Source: an uncultured Fluviicola sp. (GTDB taxonomy: Bacteria > Bacteroidota > Bacteroidia > Flavobacteriales_D > Crocinitomicaceae). From it: DNA of 64,000 nt. Both the position numbers and the translations under genes were made by a program. Every line of letters begins with the position of its first letter. Position 1 is the stretch's first letter. The notes under the pieces are model-generated. The model had not been told where the DNA came from and ran no database searches. It saw only the letters and a list, made by a program, of their open reading frames with translations. The stretch lies in assembly GCF_902168135.1 (NCBI RefSeq), contig NZ_CABHOL010000024.1, positions 124,001 to 188,000 of the forward strand, given 5' to 3'. Positions 33,826 to 42,677 of this stretch are shown here, one piece after another.

Positions 33826-33908
33826 AACCCTTTGAACAATTCGTAATTTGCAATTAGTTAAATTCCCGGGAACCGTATTAAATCTCCGAATATAAAACAG
33901 GAAGTCCT

Positions 33909-34808
33909 TCAGCTGTTTATTAATTCTATTCCGCTTAAATCAGCTTTTCCGTTTTTTAGGAATTCATAAGTCATGCGATCTGCTTTACAGTTTACAAACC
34001 GTAATTGTTTTAGACTTCTATTCTTAAAAAAAGTATTTGTGAGAATTGCATTTTGGAAGGTAACACGTTTGAAGGCGCATTGTTCAAAATAACAGTCTTC
34101 GACCAATCCTTCAATCACCAGGTCGGCGAGGTACATCTCCCGGAAAGAAACGCTGTTCCAATAAACATTTTCAAGCGAGTTTTTCTCAAAACCACCCGAT
34201 TTAAATACTGCTCCGCTGAAATCAGCTCCGGTGAAATCACACCCCGAAATAAAACTTCCGGAGAATTCGGTTGCTTTCAAAAGGCAATCTTTGAACAGAT
34301 CTTTGGTCATGTGAGAACTTTTTAACCGGCTGTTACTTAGATCGGAACCGGAAAAATCGCACTCCAGTACATAATTGTCATTTAGTTGCAATCCGGATAG
34401 ATCCGAATTGATAAACTTACAGTTCTTCATGTGCGAAGAGCTGAATTTCTCGTGCAGGTTTTTTAAGCCTGAGAAATCGGCATCCGCCCAGCTTCCTTTC
34501 GACATGTCCCAATGGATTTTTTTTGCCGGCTCTTTCGGTTTCGAAGGAATAGCTGTGCTTACAGGATCATGTGTGTTTTTTTCATCATTCGTTCCGGAAG
34601 GGAAATTCCCTGAAAAGTAGTTGAGGTCAACTTCCAGGATTTCAGCCAGCCTGTTTAATGTAATAATGTCCGGCAGGGATTCCCCGCGTTCCCATTTTCC
34701 AACTGCCTGAGGACTGATGAATAAAAGTTCAGCAAGTCCGGCTTGTGAAACTGATTTTTTCTTTCTTGCTTCGGTAATTCTTTCACCGATCATTTTTGTG
34801 CTTAACAT
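33909..34808 (-). CDS. XRE-family regulator with pentapeptide-like repeats
   Basis: The protein has 299 residues from MLSTKMIGERITEARKKK; the longer frame upstream is in the operator region. Residues about 6-60 are a Cro/C1-type helix-turn-helix (SVSQAGLAELLFISPQAVGK then WERGESLPD). After a linker, residues about 115-290 carry degenerate A(D/N)LxxSxL-type pentapeptide repeats (FSGSDLSNSRLKSSH, GCDFTGADFSGAVFKSG), which form a right-handed quadrilateral beta-helix. The pairing of XRE and pentapeptide domains recurs in Bacteroidota; the ligand or partner is unknown. The upstream region has repeated GTTGT/ACAAC sites, which suggests autoregulation. Confidence 0.82.
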   Translation of the reverse strand: MLSTKMIGERITEARKKKSVSQAGLAELLFISPQAVGKWERGESLPDIITLNRLAEILEVDLNYFSGNFPSGTNDEKNTHDPVSTAIPSKPKEPAKKIHWDMSKGSWADADFSGLKNLHEKFSSSHMKNCKFINSDLSGLQLNDNYVLECDFSGSDLSNSRLKSSHMTKDLFKDCLLKATEFSGSFISGCDFTGADFSGAVFKSGGFEKNSLENVYWNSVSFREMYLADLVIEGLVEDCYFEQCAFKRVTFQNAILTNTFFKNRSLKQLRFVNCKADRMTYEFLKNGKADLSGIELINS

Positions 34809-34874
34809 AACATTCGCTTTAATTGATTTGATGAAGCAAAGGTATTTCGGGGTATTTCCGGAATTGCTAAAAAT

Positions 34875-34938
34875 ACAACTACTTCTGGTTGTGTTTGCGC
34901 TATTATTCGTTGTTTTTGACAACTATTAGTTGTGTTTG
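34875..34938. promoter_or_regulatory. Operator-like array upstream of the XRE regulator
   Basis: Three direct copies of GTTGTgTTTG start at 34888, 34909 and 34929, spaced 21 and 20 bases (two helical turns). ACAAC half-sites at 34875 and 34919 add inverted pairs, for example ACAAC-TATTA-GTTGT at 34919-34933. The array lies 67-130 bases upstream of the regulator's start codon, a typical place for XRE autoregulation. Confidence 0.55.
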
Positions 34939-35045
34939 ATGCTTTTTTAAGCAATAAAGTGCCATAAAATATAGCCTTTATTAACAAAAGCCGGTTTTGT
35001 TTCGAAACCAAAGAGCAGTAACTTCTTCTTCCAAAACGATGAATT

Positions 35046-35549
35046 ATGATGTTACAAGCCTTGAAAGACGAATTTGAGCACGAAGTAGAAAGCACCCGGA
35101 AATTGCTTCAGGCAGTTCCGGCAAGTCACGTGAAGTATAAACCATCACCCACTTCCTGGTCGATGGGGGAATTGGCCCAGCACATTGCAACGATCTATTA
35201 TTGGTATGTCGGCACTTTTACGCAGGATGAGTATGACATGGCCTCCGATCGTCTGGAGCGCGGATCTCCGGAAGATATTCATGCTACGCGCGAGCTTTTT
35301 GAGCAGAATGTGGAAAAAGCCAGGGAAGCATTAAATGCTATTACGGAAGAAGATCTGCAGAGTCCGTGGGTGATGAAAGCGGGAGAGAAAACGATCATGG
35401 GACCTTTTCCAAGGGGAACAGTGGCACGTGGCTTTTTGTTCAATCACATCTACCATCACCGCGGAGAAATGATTATCTATCTTCGGGCTACGGGAAATCC
35501 GGTGCCGGGACTTTATGGTCCAACGTATGAGGAAAGCAGAAAAGAATAA
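35046..35549 (+). CDS. DinB-family four-helix metal-binding protein
   Basis: The 167-residue protein has MLQALKDEFEHEVESTRKLL, SWSMGELAQHIATIYYW (first metal His) and LFNHIYHHRGEMIIYLRATG (second histidine group). These are the usual three-histidine arrangement of the DinB/YfiT fold, whose members include thiol transferases and many proteins of unknown substrate. The second codon is also ATG, so the start could be 35049. It is transcribed away from the XRE regulator gene and may share its operator region. Confidence 0.85.
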   Translation: MMLQALKDEFEHEVESTRKLLQAVPASHVKYKPSPTSWSMGELAQHIATIYYWYVGTFTQDEYDMASDRLERGSPEDIHATRELFEQNVEKAREALNAITEEDLQSPWVMKAGEKTIMGPFPRGTVARGFLFNHIYHHRGEMIIYLRATGNPVPGLYGPTYEESRKE

Positions 35550-35603
35550 GCACACTATTCCGTCATTTACAATCAACATGAGTGACGGATTTTTGTTCCA
35601 TAC

Positions 35604-35641
35604 AGAAATTGGACTGAATTATTCCTTACATTCGGAAATAC
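35604..35641 (+). promoter_or_regulatory. Promoter-like region of the second eCIS-cargo-like gene
   Basis: TACATTCG (35627-35634) with the following GGAAATACTATT resembles TATATTCG + AAAGAACTATT before the first cargo-like gene. TGAATTA also occurs 12 bases before the -7 element here and 11 bases before it there. A -33 box is not clear (TTGG near 35609). The resemblance extends over non-coding sequence only. Confidence 0.45.
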
Positions 35642-35659
35642 TATTCACAATTCCGAAAA

Positions 35660-37153
35660 ATGCACACCCAAGTTCAAAAACAAGAGAATACAAAGTTCGT
35701 AGAAGATAAACAACTTTCCCGTAAGAACCCTTCCGTAGAAGATGCTGGATTTCAATTGACAGACAAACGGGCTGAAGCATCGCAGTTGCAGCACATGCAG
35801 ACAAGTGCAGAGAAAGCACCATTTGCACAAGATTTGGTTCAGTTGAAAGAACTGGCGGATGAACATGCCGATAAACAACGGCAATCATTTGTTACAGCTA
35901 ATAATGCTGATGCTCCTTTCCAATTACTGAAAATAGACGGCAAAAAGATTACCAAATCCGGTGAAACAGGTAGATGGTTGCAGGGAGAACTGAAAAAATT
36001 CCTACTGGATAACGGGATGTCACCACATGGTTTTGTTTCATATTTCAAAAATAAAATAGTACCCTTAGACGATGACGTGTCATTTGAAGATTTCTTGGTA
36101 AAATTTAAATCAATGGCCGAAGAGGAATTAGAAAGAGTTGAAAATTTAAAACAGACTAGGAAGAAGGGAGATGCAAGAATAAAAAGCTGGACCAGGGTAT
36201 TGAAATTAAACAGGCCGGCTTGGACAGAAGATCATAAGGAAATGAGTGAGTCGGGCCAGGATATCCGTCACATCGTTAGAAACGCCACCATTAAAAATGC
36301 AATATATGGAGAGTATCAGTTTCAAAAGCAAAACGAAAATGAAGGGGTATTTAATCAAATAGCAAAAATTTTAGATGTTGATAAGGGGGATCATCCATGG
36401 ATTGCTATGAAAAACATTTACAACAAAGCTTATCTCAATCAATTGAATTTATTTTCAGGAGGAGGAGGTGTAAATAGGGTAATCGGTTTGACAGCTGATG
36501 CGCTTATTGAGTATGGAAATGGAGTTGCAAAAAACAAAATCATGGATGAAAATATGATTACGGAAATATACCTCCATACGGATAAATTAATCCAGAATCA
36601 AATTACTGCTACTTCTGAACAAGGTAATAAACTGGTGAAAGGCAAAGAAAAATTCCAGGAGGGAATGGAGGAGTTTTACGAAATTATAACGGATTACCTG
36701 GATGGTTTATATGATCAATGGTTGGGAGAATTTAATGATGAAGAAGATGATCTGGAATTAATGATCTCAGGTGAAATTATAGATATCGGTTTGAACTTCG
36801 GGTTTGATCTGCCTGAGGAATCCAATCCAGAACAAATTAAAATGCTGATTAAGGTAGAAGAGTCCTTGGGAGATCATAAACCCGGAAATCCGGAGAGACT
36901 TGCAGATACTTTATATCTTTTTCTAACAGGAGAAGAAGCATCTTTTGACCTTGAAACAGGTGAAAAAATTCCGGATGATACCATTCTTTATTATCGATCC
37001 GGATTGATGACAGGCCCAGTGAAAATCCATAAAAAATTATCAGAAAATGCTTTCATAGTAGATTTGGGAAATAACGAATATTCGTACGCTGAAAGAGATT
37101 TAAATGACGGGAAGTTGTATGCTCCTGAGCCTGAAGAAGAGGATGTTTATTAA
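35660..37153 (+). CDS. eCIS-cargo-like protein with unknown effector domain
   Basis: The 497-residue protein has no signal peptide. Residues about 28-88 repeat the cargo leader pattern (FQLTDKRAEASQLQHMQ, DLVQLKELADEHADKQ, NADAPFQLL), like the protein at 30506-31630 although the rest differs. The body from about residue 95 is charged and mostly helical, with RPAWTEDHKEMSESGQDIRH then IVRNATIKNAI near 180-215 and a very acidic C-terminus (EPEEEDVY). The RH-I-V patch resembles a conserved patch in some other leader-bearing effectors, by recollection only. No catalytic residues could be assigned. It has its own promoter and stands alone. Confidence 0.58.
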   Translation: MHTQVQKQENTKFVEDKQLSRKNPSVEDAGFQLTDKRAEASQLQHMQTSAEKAPFAQDLVQLKELADEHADKQRQSFVTANNADAPFQLLKIDGKKITKSGETGRWLQGELKKFLLDNGMSPHGFVSYFKNKIVPLDDDVSFEDFLVKFKSMAEEELERVENLKQTRKKGDARIKSWTRVLKLNRPAWTEDHKEMSESGQDIRHIVRNATIKNAIYGEYQFQKQNENEGVFNQIAKILDVDKGDHPWIAMKNIYNKAYLNQLNLFSGGGGVNRVIGLTADALIEYGNGVAKNKIMDENMITEIYLHTDKLIQNQITATSEQGNKLVKGKEKFQEGMEEFYEIITDYLDGLYDQWLGEFNDEEDDLELMISGEIIDIGLNFGFDLPEESNPEQIKMLIKVEESLGDHKPGNPERLADTLYLFLTGEEASFDLETGEKIPDDTILYYRSGLMTGPVKIHKKLSENAFIVDLGNNEYSYAERDLNDGKLYAPEPEEEDVY

Positions 37154-37330
37154 AACTGAGTAAACTTTTTCAATGGGTTAAAAAAACAAATCGTAGACAA
37201 ATTCCCCAACTTGTGGAATTATTCCCCAATAACAAAAATCACTAAATCGGTAAAATCTTGATTTTCAACGGATATTTTACAGTGGTACGGATGTTGAAAA
37301 TGTTGGTATGGAAATTCAAAGCTTTACAAC

Positions 37331-38719
37331 ATGCCCTCAGATAAACACACCAACAAAAAAGTAACTTACAGTTACTATCCGAAAAGCCCTGGTAGAGTAC
37401 AAGATTTCGTAATTCTTTTGGGAGCAATTTTAGTAATGGTCGGAGCCGCTTTCGTGGTTTATATCATGCAGCCGTATTTCGGGGAACTTCATCTGGAACG
37501 TATGAATAATTCCTGGGGAATTGCACTTATCGTGGTGGGAACGGCCTTATTGATCTTCAAGATTTGTTTTTTAAGTTATATCTTGTTTTTATACCTGCGT
37601 TACAGGTCCGTTAAGTCTGTATCTGACGACCGCTTACCGATTTCAACCGTAATCGTACCGGCTTACAACGAGGGAGAATTGGTATATCGAACATTAATGA
37701 GCCTTGCACAAAGCAATTATCCGCATGAAAAACTACAGCTGATTTCCATCGATGACGGAAGTAAAGACGATACCTGGGAATGGATGCAGAAAGCCAAAGC
37801 AGAATTGGGTGAAAGGCTGGCGATATACCAACAGCCTCACAACCAGGGAAAGAGACATGCCTTGTACCGCGGTTTCAATTTGGCAATAGGAGATGTTTTC
37901 GTCACCGTTGACAGTGATTCTATTGTGAAAAGAGACACCTTGCGGAACCTGGTAAGTCCATTCGTCCTGGATGAAAAATGCGGTGCAGTGGCCGGGAATG
38001 TACGCGTTCTGAATACCAGGAACGCCATGATCCCGCGGATGTTGAACGTTAGTTTTACCTTCAGTTTTGAATTTATACGTTCAGCTCAAAGCAAATTGGG
38101 ATCCGTGCTGTGTACGCCCGGCGCACTGGCCGCTTATCGTAAGGATGTTGTAATGGTTTGTCTGCCCGACTGGATGAACCAAACATTTATGGGGCAGTTG
38201 AGTGATATCGGTGAAGACCGGGCAATGACCAATATGATCCTGAAACAGGGGTATCATGTATTGTTCCAGAGAAACGCATACGTTTATACAAATATTCCCG
38301 AGAAATATAAAAGCCTTTACAAGATGTTTATCCGCTGGGAGCGAAGCAACATCCGCGAGAATATTGCTATGAGTAAGTTTGCTTTCGGAAAGTTCCGTGA
38401 AGAATCAAGAATCGGTCCGCGGATCCTTTTATTGGACCAATGGTTGAAGGTATTTGTGGCTTACCCGGGAATGCTGTTGATGTTCTTCCTGATTTGCACG
38501 CATCCTGTTCTATTCCTGAGTTCCGCATTTTTAAGCATGTTTATCTTCTCAAGCATCCAGGTATTCTTTTACACAAAGAGGCACAATCTGCCCGAATCAC
38601 TTTGGGCATATCCATACAGCATTTTTTACACGTTCACATTGTTTTGGATCACACCGTACGCTATTGCAACTGCTAGCAGGAAAGGATGGCTTACACGTGA
38701 TCTTCCGTCTGACAGGTAA
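37331..38719 (+). CDS. Processive family 2 glycosyltransferase (chitin/hyaluronan synthase-like)
   Basis: The 462-residue protein has two N-terminal membrane helices (VILLGAILVMVGAAFVVYI and IALIVVGTALLIFKICF), a GT-A catalytic domain and C-terminal helices. Catalytic motifs are complete: IVPAYNEGELVYRTL, ISIDDGSKDDTWEW, VFVTVDSDSIV (DxD), GEDRAMTNMILKQGY (ED base) and RWERSN, the Q/RxxRW-like processivity motif. It probably polymerises an N-acetylglucosamine-containing or related polysaccharide and extrudes it through the membrane. No partner genes are adjacent, and a terminator follows. Confidence 0.88.
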   Translation: MPSDKHTNKKVTYSYYPKSPGRVQDFVILLGAILVMVGAAFVVYIMQPYFGELHLERMNNSWGIALIVVGTALLIFKICFLSYILFLYLRYRSVKSVSDDRLPISTVIVPAYNEGELVYRTLMSLAQSNYPHEKLQLISIDDGSKDDTWEWMQKAKAELGERLAIYQQPHNQGKRHALYRGFNLAIGDVFVTVDSDSIVKRDTLRNLVSPFVLDEKCGAVAGNVRVLNTRNAMIPRMLNVSFTFSFEFIRSAQSKLGSVLCTPGALAAYRKDVVMVCLPDWMNQTFMGQLSDIGEDRAMTNMILKQGYHVLFQRNAYVYTNIPEKYKSLYKMFIRWERSNIRENIAMSKFAFGKFREESRIGPRILLLDQWLKVFVAYPGMLLMFFLICTHPVLFLSSAFLSMFIFSSIQVFFYTKRHNLPESLWAYPYSIFYTFTLFWITPYAIATASRKGWLTRDLPSDR

Positions 38720-38765
38720 AGATATTAAAGATCATAAGTAGTGTATAATGGTTAGGTTTAGGTGA

Positions 38766-38810
38766 AAAATCCCCGTTCGTTCATTTCGGTGAACGGGCGG
38801 GATTTTTTTT
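38766..38810 (+). terminator. Intrinsic terminator
   Basis: AAATCCCCGTTC and GAACGGGCGGGATTTTTTTT form a long stem around a GTTCATTTCGGT loop, ending in eight T. It closes the glycosyltransferase gene. Confidence 0.88.
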
Positions 38811-38871
38811 ATTTGGCAGGTTTTGAGCACATTATTTTTCAAAAAGATGGAAAAAATGCTATATTTCTTCT

Positions 38872-40017
38872 ATGAAACGGTTATTTCTAATCGCATGTGC
38901 ACTGATCAAACTACTGTCTGCAGAAGCTCAGACAACGATCTCAGGTTCTTTTGTTCACGGGGGGATTACTCGGACTTATTCATTTTACGTTCCGGCCTCG
39001 TACACTCCCGGAACTCCGGTTCCGCTGGTAATCGGTTTGCACGGATTGAGTTCGAGTGGAGCCGAATTTGCTCAAAACAGGGATTTCCGGCCGATAGCAG
39101 ATACAGCAAACTTCATCATGGTGCATCCGGACGGGTCAACCATGTTGGGGGTGAAATTCTGGAATTATGGAAGTGTGCTCGGGTCAACGGTTGACGACGT
39201 AGGTTTCCTGGAAGCACTCATCGACACCATTTCCGCGGATTACAGCATCAACCCGCAGCGGATTTACTGTACAGGAATGTCAAACGGAAGTTTTATGGCT
39301 TATTACCTGGCATGTCAAAGCAGTCGTTTTGCAGCGATCGGAACGGTAACCGGTTCGATGTCCGTAGATATGTACGATGAATGTGTGCCAGCGCACCCGA
39401 TTCCGGTTTTGCATATTCACGGTACGGATGATAATACGAATCCTTATGCAGGAACTTCAACCATGAAAGGAATTGATGATACGAATTTGTTTTGGGTCGA
39501 CCTGAACGACTGCAATCCAACCCCGACCGTAATTGCAATCCCGGATATCAATACTTCAGATAATGCTTCAGCCGTTAGGTACCTCTATACCGGCGGAACA
39601 AATGGGAATACCGTTGAATTGTTCAAAGTTACAGGTGGTGGGCATTCCTGGCCAGGCTGGCCTGTAGCGGGCTCTTCGGAACCTACTTGTATGGATTTTG
39701 ATGCCTGCAAAGAAATCTGGCGTTTTTTCAGTCAATTCGAATCAACGGCTTCGGTAAGTGAAAATGAACCGTTAGAAATTCATATTTCGCCCAATCCGGC
39801 GTCGGAAGATATTGTAATCGATACGCCTCCGGGATATATCATTACGGAAGTTACCGTTCGGGATGCAAACGGGCGCTTGGTAGAACGCAAAAAAGGAGAG
39901 GAAATTGATTCCCTGGATGTCTATCACCTGAGAGCAGGAAGCTATATACTCGAAATCTCAGGGAAAGGATTTGCTGTTTCCAAAAAGCTGATAATCTCCT
40001 CTCCGGCAACTGATTAG
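38872..40017 (+). CDS. Secreted CE1-type esterase (PHB depolymerase/feruloyl esterase-like) with T9SS sorting domain
   Basis: The 381-residue protein has a signal peptide (MKRLFLIACALIKLLSAEAQ). The hydrolase domain has PLVIGLHGLSSSG (oxyanion region), the nucleophile elbow GMSNGSFMAYYLA, HIHGTDDNTNPY (Asp region) and GGGHSWPG (catalytic His), the pattern of LpqC/feruloyl esterase and secreted polyhydroxybutyrate depolymerases. The C-terminal 85 residues, opening IHISPNPASEDIVID, are a type A sorting domain for the type IX system. It may release acyl or phenolic esters from polysaccharides, or degrade polyesters. The exact substrate cannot be read from sequence. Confidence 0.86.
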   Translation: MKRLFLIACALIKLLSAEAQTTISGSFVHGGITRTYSFYVPASYTPGTPVPLVIGLHGLSSSGAEFAQNRDFRPIADTANFIMVHPDGSTMLGVKFWNYGSVLGSTVDDVGFLEALIDTISADYSINPQRIYCTGMSNGSFMAYYLACQSSRFAAIGTVTGSMSVDMYDECVPAHPIPVLHIHGTDDNTNPYAGTSTMKGIDDTNLFWVDLNDCNPTPTVIAIPDINTSDNASAVRYLYTGGTNGNTVELFKVTGGGHSWPGWPVAGSSEPTCMDFDACKEIWRFFSQFESTASVSENEPLEIHISPNPASEDIVIDTPPGYIITEVTVRDANGRLVERKKGEEIDSLDVYHLRAGSYILEISGKGFAVSKKLIISSPATD

Positions 40018-40112
40018 TCAGGACTAATTTTGTTGTTATTTGTTGCAGGTATTTCGTTTTTTTTATACTTTAAACCTGCGATTGGAAGCGCTATTAATTA
40101 AACACTCATTCA

Positions 40113-41138
40113 TTGAAAAGATCACGACTAAACTTAAGTATTCTTGACAGTCTGCTGGAAGGATTCCAGGTAATCGGCTATGACTGGAAATACCTCTACG
40201 TAAATACGACTGTTGCGAGCCAGGGCCAAAGTTCCGTTGATAGGTTGTTGGGTAAAACCATGATGGAATGTTATCCCGGGATCGAAAACACCTTTATGTT
40301 CAGCCAGTTGCAGAAATGCATGGAGGAACGGGTGACACTTCAGTTTGAAAATGAATTTATTTATAATAACGGTACTAAAAACTGGTTTGAGCTTCGTATT
40401 GAACCCATACCGGAAGGCATTTTCATACTTTCAACAAACATCACGAACCGTAAAAAGGCCGAAGAGGAATTGATTCAGCTGAAAAATGACCTGGAGAATA
40501 AGGTAAAGAAACGTACCGCTGAATTGGAAAAGCTCAATAACGAGAAAGATGTTATCCTGAAAGAAATGCATCACCGGGTGAAAAATAACCTGCAGATTAT
40601 TTCCAGTTTAATCCGTCTCCAAATGGAAGAAGGAGATAATAATTTCAACGGTGTACTCGATAAAACCCAATCTCGCATAGAAACAATTGCCAGTATTCAC
40701 GAGTCGCTTTACAAGCACAAGGACCTGGCGTTGATCAATGTGGCCAGTTATTGGAAAAAGCTATTCAAAGACTGCCTGAACTCATTGGTCAGTGAACCGG
40801 ATAATTTTAAATTGAACCTGGATATCGACTACCTGGAACTTCCGGTAGATAAAATGATTCCGCTTGGTCTGCTGATCAACGAATGGATAACCAATTCCAT
40901 TCTTCATGGTTTTAGAGGAAGGAACCACGGAGAGATTTACCTGGGACTCCGCTTGAAAGACGGTAAATACCTTCTGACCTATAAAGACGATGGTGCCGGA
41001 TTTTCGGAGCAAAAAGAAGATGACGGCGAACATCACTTCGGGCATTTTTTAATAGATGGATTTGCTGACCAGCTAAATGGAACAGTCCAAAGAAAAAGAA
41101 GCAGTGAAGGAGTTTCTTTTGAACTGGAGTTTGAGTAA
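40113..41138 (+). CDS. PAS-domain HisKA_2 (HWE-like) sensor histidine kinase
   Basis: The 341-residue cytoplasmic protein has a PAS domain (FQVIGYDWKYLYVNTTVAS ... FILSTNITNRKKAEEE) and a coiled coil. A HisKA_2 domain with phosphorylated His in LKEMHHRVKNNLQIISSLI and an ATPase domain (LGLLINEWITNSILHGF, YKDDGAGFS) follow. The start is TTG at 40113; no ATG or GTG lies in a better place without cutting the PAS domain. No response regulator is adjacent, so it is an orphan kinase. Confidence 0.86.
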   Translation: MKRSRLNLSILDSLLEGFQVIGYDWKYLYVNTTVASQGQSSVDRLLGKTMMECYPGIENTFMFSQLQKCMEERVTLQFENEFIYNNGTKNWFELRIEPIPEGIFILSTNITNRKKAEEELIQLKNDLENKVKKRTAELEKLNNEKDVILKEMHHRVKNNLQIISSLIRLQMEEGDNNFNGVLDKTQSRIETIASIHESLYKHKDLALINVASYWKKLFKDCLNSLVSEPDNFKLNLDIDYLELPVDKMIPLGLLINEWITNSILHGFRGRNHGEIYLGLRLKDGKYLLTYKDDGAGFSEQKEDDGEHHFGHFLIDGFADQLNGTVQRKRSSEGVSFELEFE

Positions 41139-41246
41139 TCTGTGGTTTTGGATTTTCAAAGGGAATAAGTGACGAATGAACTTTCCTTATTGTTCTGCGA
41201 GCTCTAGTCAAAGCTGCTTGGGTTTCTAATTTTTTTTTCAGAAAAC

Positions 41247-41292
41247 TTGTGTAGTTAAATGACTTCATATATATTTGTAGTCAAATAGCTAC
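41247..41292 (+). promoter_or_regulatory. Promoter and operator of the first ArsR operon
   Basis: TTG (41247-41249), 20 bases, TATATTTG (41270-41277): an exact TAnnTTTG -7 element. A direct repeat GTAGTyAAAT occurs at 41251-41260 and 41277-41286, one copy inside the spacer and one overlapping the -7 end. The second copy is part of GTAG-N8-CTAC. This is where an ArsR repressor would block transcription, so autoregulation is likely. Confidence 0.65.
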
Positions 41293-41350
41293 ATAATGAA
41301 ACGGAGCTTTATGGAGTTCCATTCGACGAATAACAAATAAAAACAATCGA

Positions 41351-41671
41351 ATGAATTTAAGAAGAGATGTATTCCAGGCAATAGCCGATCCGACGAGAAG
41401 AGCCATTTTACTGCTCGTGGCTTCCCAATCGATGACTGCAGGAGCAATTGCTTCTAATTTTGATACCGCACGACCAACTGTCTCAAAGCATTTACAAATC
41501 CTGACCGAATGCGAATTGCTTCATCAAACCCAAAACGGGCGGGAAGTCTATTATCACATCAATGCAAAGAGTATGAAAGAAGTGGCCGACTTTATAGAGC
41601 CGTTCCGCCAACTATGGGATGAACGATTCAACAAACTCGAAGAAATCATGAAACAATTCAAAAACAAATAA
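41351..41671 (+). CDS. ArsR-family winged-helix repressor, copy 1
   Basis: The 106-residue protein opens [20 protein letters not shown], the family signature. The recognition helix is in [17 protein letters not shown] and the wing in [12 protein letters not shown]. The metal-binding CxC of classical ArsR/SmtB is absent, so this belongs to the SRPBCC-associated group. It is the first gene of an operon with an SRPBCC protein, a DoxX-like protein and others. It is clearly similar along its length to the ArsR at 47794-48114. Confidence 0.92.
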   Translation: MNLRRDVFQAIADPTRRAILLLVASQSMTAGAIASNFDTARPTVSKHLQILTECELLHQTQNGREVYYHINAKSMKEVADFIEPFRQLWDERFNKLEEIMKQFKNK

Positions 41672-41757
41672 TTAGCACAGAAGAGCGGGAAGGCATGATT
41701 AAATGCAATAAAATTTTCTGCGTTCCTCAGCGCTCTTCTGCGGGAAAAAGAGAAGAA

Positions 41758-42222
41758 ATGGAAAGAAAAACAAACATTCATGCCGAAGACGGCAAACAGG
41801 AATTGATCATCACCCGCGAGTTTGATCTGCCTTTGGAATTGTTATTCAAAGCATACGAAGAATCAGATATTGTGGAACAGTGGATGGGAACAAAAGTGCT
41901 GAAACTGGAAAATAAAAAGCATGGAAGCTACCGGTTTGAAACAACCGATCCGATGGGAAACAAGCACGGTTTCAACGGAGTTATTCACGATTTTATCCCG
42001 AATGAAAAGATTGTCCGGACCTTTGAAATGGAGAATGCTCCTTTTGGTGCCCAGCTGGAGTTTTTGGAATTTGAGAAATTATCTGAAGATAAAAGCAAGC
42101 TGATTATGCATGTGATTTATCGTTCGCCCGAGATCCGCGATCAGATACTGAAACTTCCGTTTGCACAGGGAATCAATATGGCACATAACCGCATTCAGGA
42201 AATACTAAATGATCAATTATGA
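41758..42222 (+). CDS. SRPBCC (AHSA1-like) domain protein
   Basis: The protein has 154 residues from MERKTNIHAEDGKQ. The pattern ITREFDLPLELLFKAYEES, DIVEQWMGTKVL, GFNGVIHDFIPNEKIVRTFE and FEKLSEDKSKLIMHVIY is that of the AHSA1/START-like SRPBCC group, a fold with a deep hydrophobic pocket. These genes are regularly paired with ArsR regulators of the type found upstream. The ligand is unknown. An upstream start at 41695 is less likely, since that stretch has repeat-like character. Confidence 0.85.
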   Translation: MERKTNIHAEDGKQELIITREFDLPLELLFKAYEESDIVEQWMGTKVLKLENKKHGSYRFETTDPMGNKHGFNGVIHDFIPNEKIVRTFEMENAPFGAQLEFLEFEKLSEDKSKLIMHVIYRSPEIRDQILKLPFAQGINMAHNRIQEILNDQL

Positions 42223-42292
42223 ATGGCAGAATGATCAAGAGCATGACTCTTGAAAAGTCTTGATAATTGATCATTTCAAAATTGATAATTTT

Positions 42293-42673
42293 ATGAATAG
42301 AGCAACAAAAATTAGCTATTGGATCGCCACTATCTGGCTTTCACTGGGAATGCTTTCAACAGGCATCGTGCAGCTGCTTCAAATGGAACAGGATGTAAAA
42401 CGTATGGCCGCGCTGCAATACCCGGTTTACCTGTTAACCCTGTTGGGAATCTGGAAAATACTGGGAGTAATTGCTGTTTTGATTCCGAAATTCCCGATCT
42501 TGAAGGAATGGGCCTACGCCGGATTTTTCTTCGCCATGTCGGGAGCTGTTTTTTCGCACATTGCCTCCGGAAGTCCGTTGAGCGAAATCTTTCCTTCCAT
42601 CTTGCTTTTAGTACTAACTGTTGTATCTTGGTATTTCAGACCGGCTGAACGAAGAATAACACAAACAAATTGA
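42293..42673 (+). CDS. DoxX-like four-helix membrane protein
   Basis: The protein has 126 residues from MNRATKISYWIATIW. Four hydrophobic segments are visible, with the DoxX_2-like motif YPVYLLTLLGIWKILGV and the closing IFPSILLLVLTVVSWYF. Proteins of this group are frequent partners of ArsR-SRPBCC pairs, as here. It ends four bases before the next gene. Confidence 0.82.
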   Translation: MNRATKISYWIATIWLSLGMLSTGIVQLLQMEQDVKRMAALQYPVYLLTLLGIWKILGVIAVLIPKFPILKEWAYAGFFFAMSGAVFSHIASGSPLSEIFPSILLLVLTVVSWYFRPAERRITQTN

Positions 42674-42677
42674 GCAC

